Shown here one piece after another: positions 63,538 through 64,000 of a stretch of DNA of 64,000 nucleotides. The notes below the pieces were generated by a model. The model saw nothing but the letters and a program-made list of their open reading frames with translations. It ran no database searches and was not told the DNA's origin. Within the stretch, counting starts at the first letter, position 1. Every line of letters starts with the position of its first letter. Both the position numbers and the translations under genes were made by a program. Location: positions 356,708 through 420,707 of the forward strand of contig NZ_LMMM01000016.1 of the NCBI RefSeq assembly GCF_001422245.1, given 5' to 3'. Source of the DNA: Rhizobium sp. Leaf262 (lineage in GTDB: Bacteria > Pseudomonadota > Alphaproteobacteria > Rhizobiales > Rhizobiaceae).

Positions 63538-63859
63538 ACCGCTTTCAAATCCAGGCTTCATCCCGACATGCAAAGGTGCCGGGATGACTTGCTTTATGCC
63601 GTAATGGCTGTGGAGTTCAGAAAAACGCACGCTCCTCTTCTCAATTTCCTATCCTCGTTTGGTCGCTAGGCCGCCCTGCATCAATAGATGTAGGCTTGAA
63701 GGGCGAGGTCCGACAGCCTGAGCTTTTTCGGCTTTTCGAAACCATCAACCGCCGGTCGAGTCTTCGTAAAACACTTCATGGCCTGAAAGCCAAAAGCTTC
63801 AGGATTACTCTTCTTCCGACATGATGTTTATCGATTAAAGTCCAATCTCGTAACACCAC
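63538..63859. other. 322-base stretch without a clear gene
   Basis: A 7-bp hairpin (CATCCCG 63559-63565 with CGGGATG 63580-63586) without a T tract may end the small-protein transcript. From about 63600 to 63819 one plus-strand frame stays open but has no ATG or good start; only a TTG near 63696 could open a 40-residue arginine/lysine-rich peptide. I do not call it a gene. Confidence 0.4.
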
Positions 63860-64000
63860 ATGATTGCTATTCCCGTTCAAACCGTGGTGATTGGCAAGAC
63901 ACCGGGCCACCAGGCGGCGAGCCTGCAGGTCCATGGCGACATTGCCACCATCATGGCATCCATGGAGGTTCTGGATCTCATGGAGCAACAGTTCCTTGCC
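63860..64000 (+). CDS. hypothetical protein, cut by the window edge
   Basis: An ORF beginning MIAIPVQTVVIGKTPGHQA runs 47 codons to the end of the window without a stop. An in-frame TAA lies three codons before the ATG, so this is the earliest ATG. No strong ribosome site precedes it. Codon use fits the genome, but the family is not recognised, and a minus-strand ORF overlaps. Low to moderate confidence. Confidence 0.4.
   Translation, partial: MIAIPVQTVVIGKTPGHQAASLQVHGDIATIMASMEVLDLMEQQFLA

Noticed and set aside
63600..63819. Open plus-strand frame before the last ORF as a gene
   Set aside because: No ATG or GTG start with a ribosome site; only a late TTG. No recognisable family.

Overview
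The window looks like a stretch of the main chromosome of a member of the Rhizobiaceae, most likely the Agrobacterium/Rhizobium group. Coding density is high and the codons are GC-rich. The gene neighbourhoods are typical of that family: a marR gene, a small RNA and polA together; dnaK-dnaJ with an alphaproteobacterial heat-shock promoter; rimP-nusA-ylxR-infB-rbfA-truB-rpsO-pnp; and the fructose operon frcBCAK with its ROK regulator. No insertion sequence, phage gene, CRISPR array or rRNA was seen. One tRNA-Ser(GGA) is present.

Layout. 1-6.6 kb: an M20 dipeptidase, a MarR regulator, a three-hairpin small RNA (most likely alpha-r7/Smr7C), DNA polymerase I, a 2H phosphoesterase-like protein and ribosomal protein L32. 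6.7-14 kb: a DctB/DctD-like two-component pair followed by a tripartite tricarboxylate transporter (tctCBA), then slyX and a DUF924 gene. 14-17.2 kb: dnaK-dnaJ on the minus strand. 17.5-21.9 kb: a Pho-box-preceded alkaline phosphatase, then a small Tat-exported protein, an ABC ATPase and an FtsX-type permease with a very His-rich loop. 21.9-25.8 kb: a hybrid histidine kinase and an MFS exporter. 26-36.1 kb: the translation/RNA-decay superoperon, headed by a leader with an intrinsic terminator. 36.2-43.7 kb: an RsmC-like methyltransferase, an auxin-efflux-family carrier, a PfkB kinase, an SH3 protein, a 2-hydroxyacid dehydrogenase, a GNAT enzyme, a ThiF/MoeB-like protein and RecF. 43.9-49.1 kb: frcKACB and divergent frcR. 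49.1-50.5 kb: tRNA-Ser, a small membrane protein and msrA. 50.8-58.8 kb: a complete nucleoside uptake and salvage operon (BMP-type ABC importer, cdd, purine nucleoside phosphorylase, deoC, deoA). 58.8-64 kb: a retropepsin-like protein, coaBC, a YjbR protein, a histidine phosphatase overlapping a divergent glucose-6-phosphate dehydrogenase paralogue, a 42-residue basic protein and an unfinished ORF at the edge.

How the genes work together. Three solute importers (tricarboxylate-type, fructose, nucleosides) sit next to their own regulator or catabolic genes. In all three, the binding-protein gene is followed by a strong intercistronic hairpin before the next transporter gene. The nucleoside cluster can take a nucleoside from the periplasm to free base plus pentose phosphate. 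The core operons carry clear leader or terminator structures (dnaK, the dnaK-dnaJ junction, rimP, rpsO, pnp).

The most interesting points are: the small RNA with three C-rich loops; the His-rich ABC system behind a Pho-regulated phosphatase; the NtrC-type regulator with GAFPGA instead of GAFTGA; the G6PD paralogue lacking the conserved Lys of its nucleotide/substrate motif; and the shared hairpin architecture of the importer operons. Gene calls rest on reading motifs and family resemblance by eye; no database search was run.
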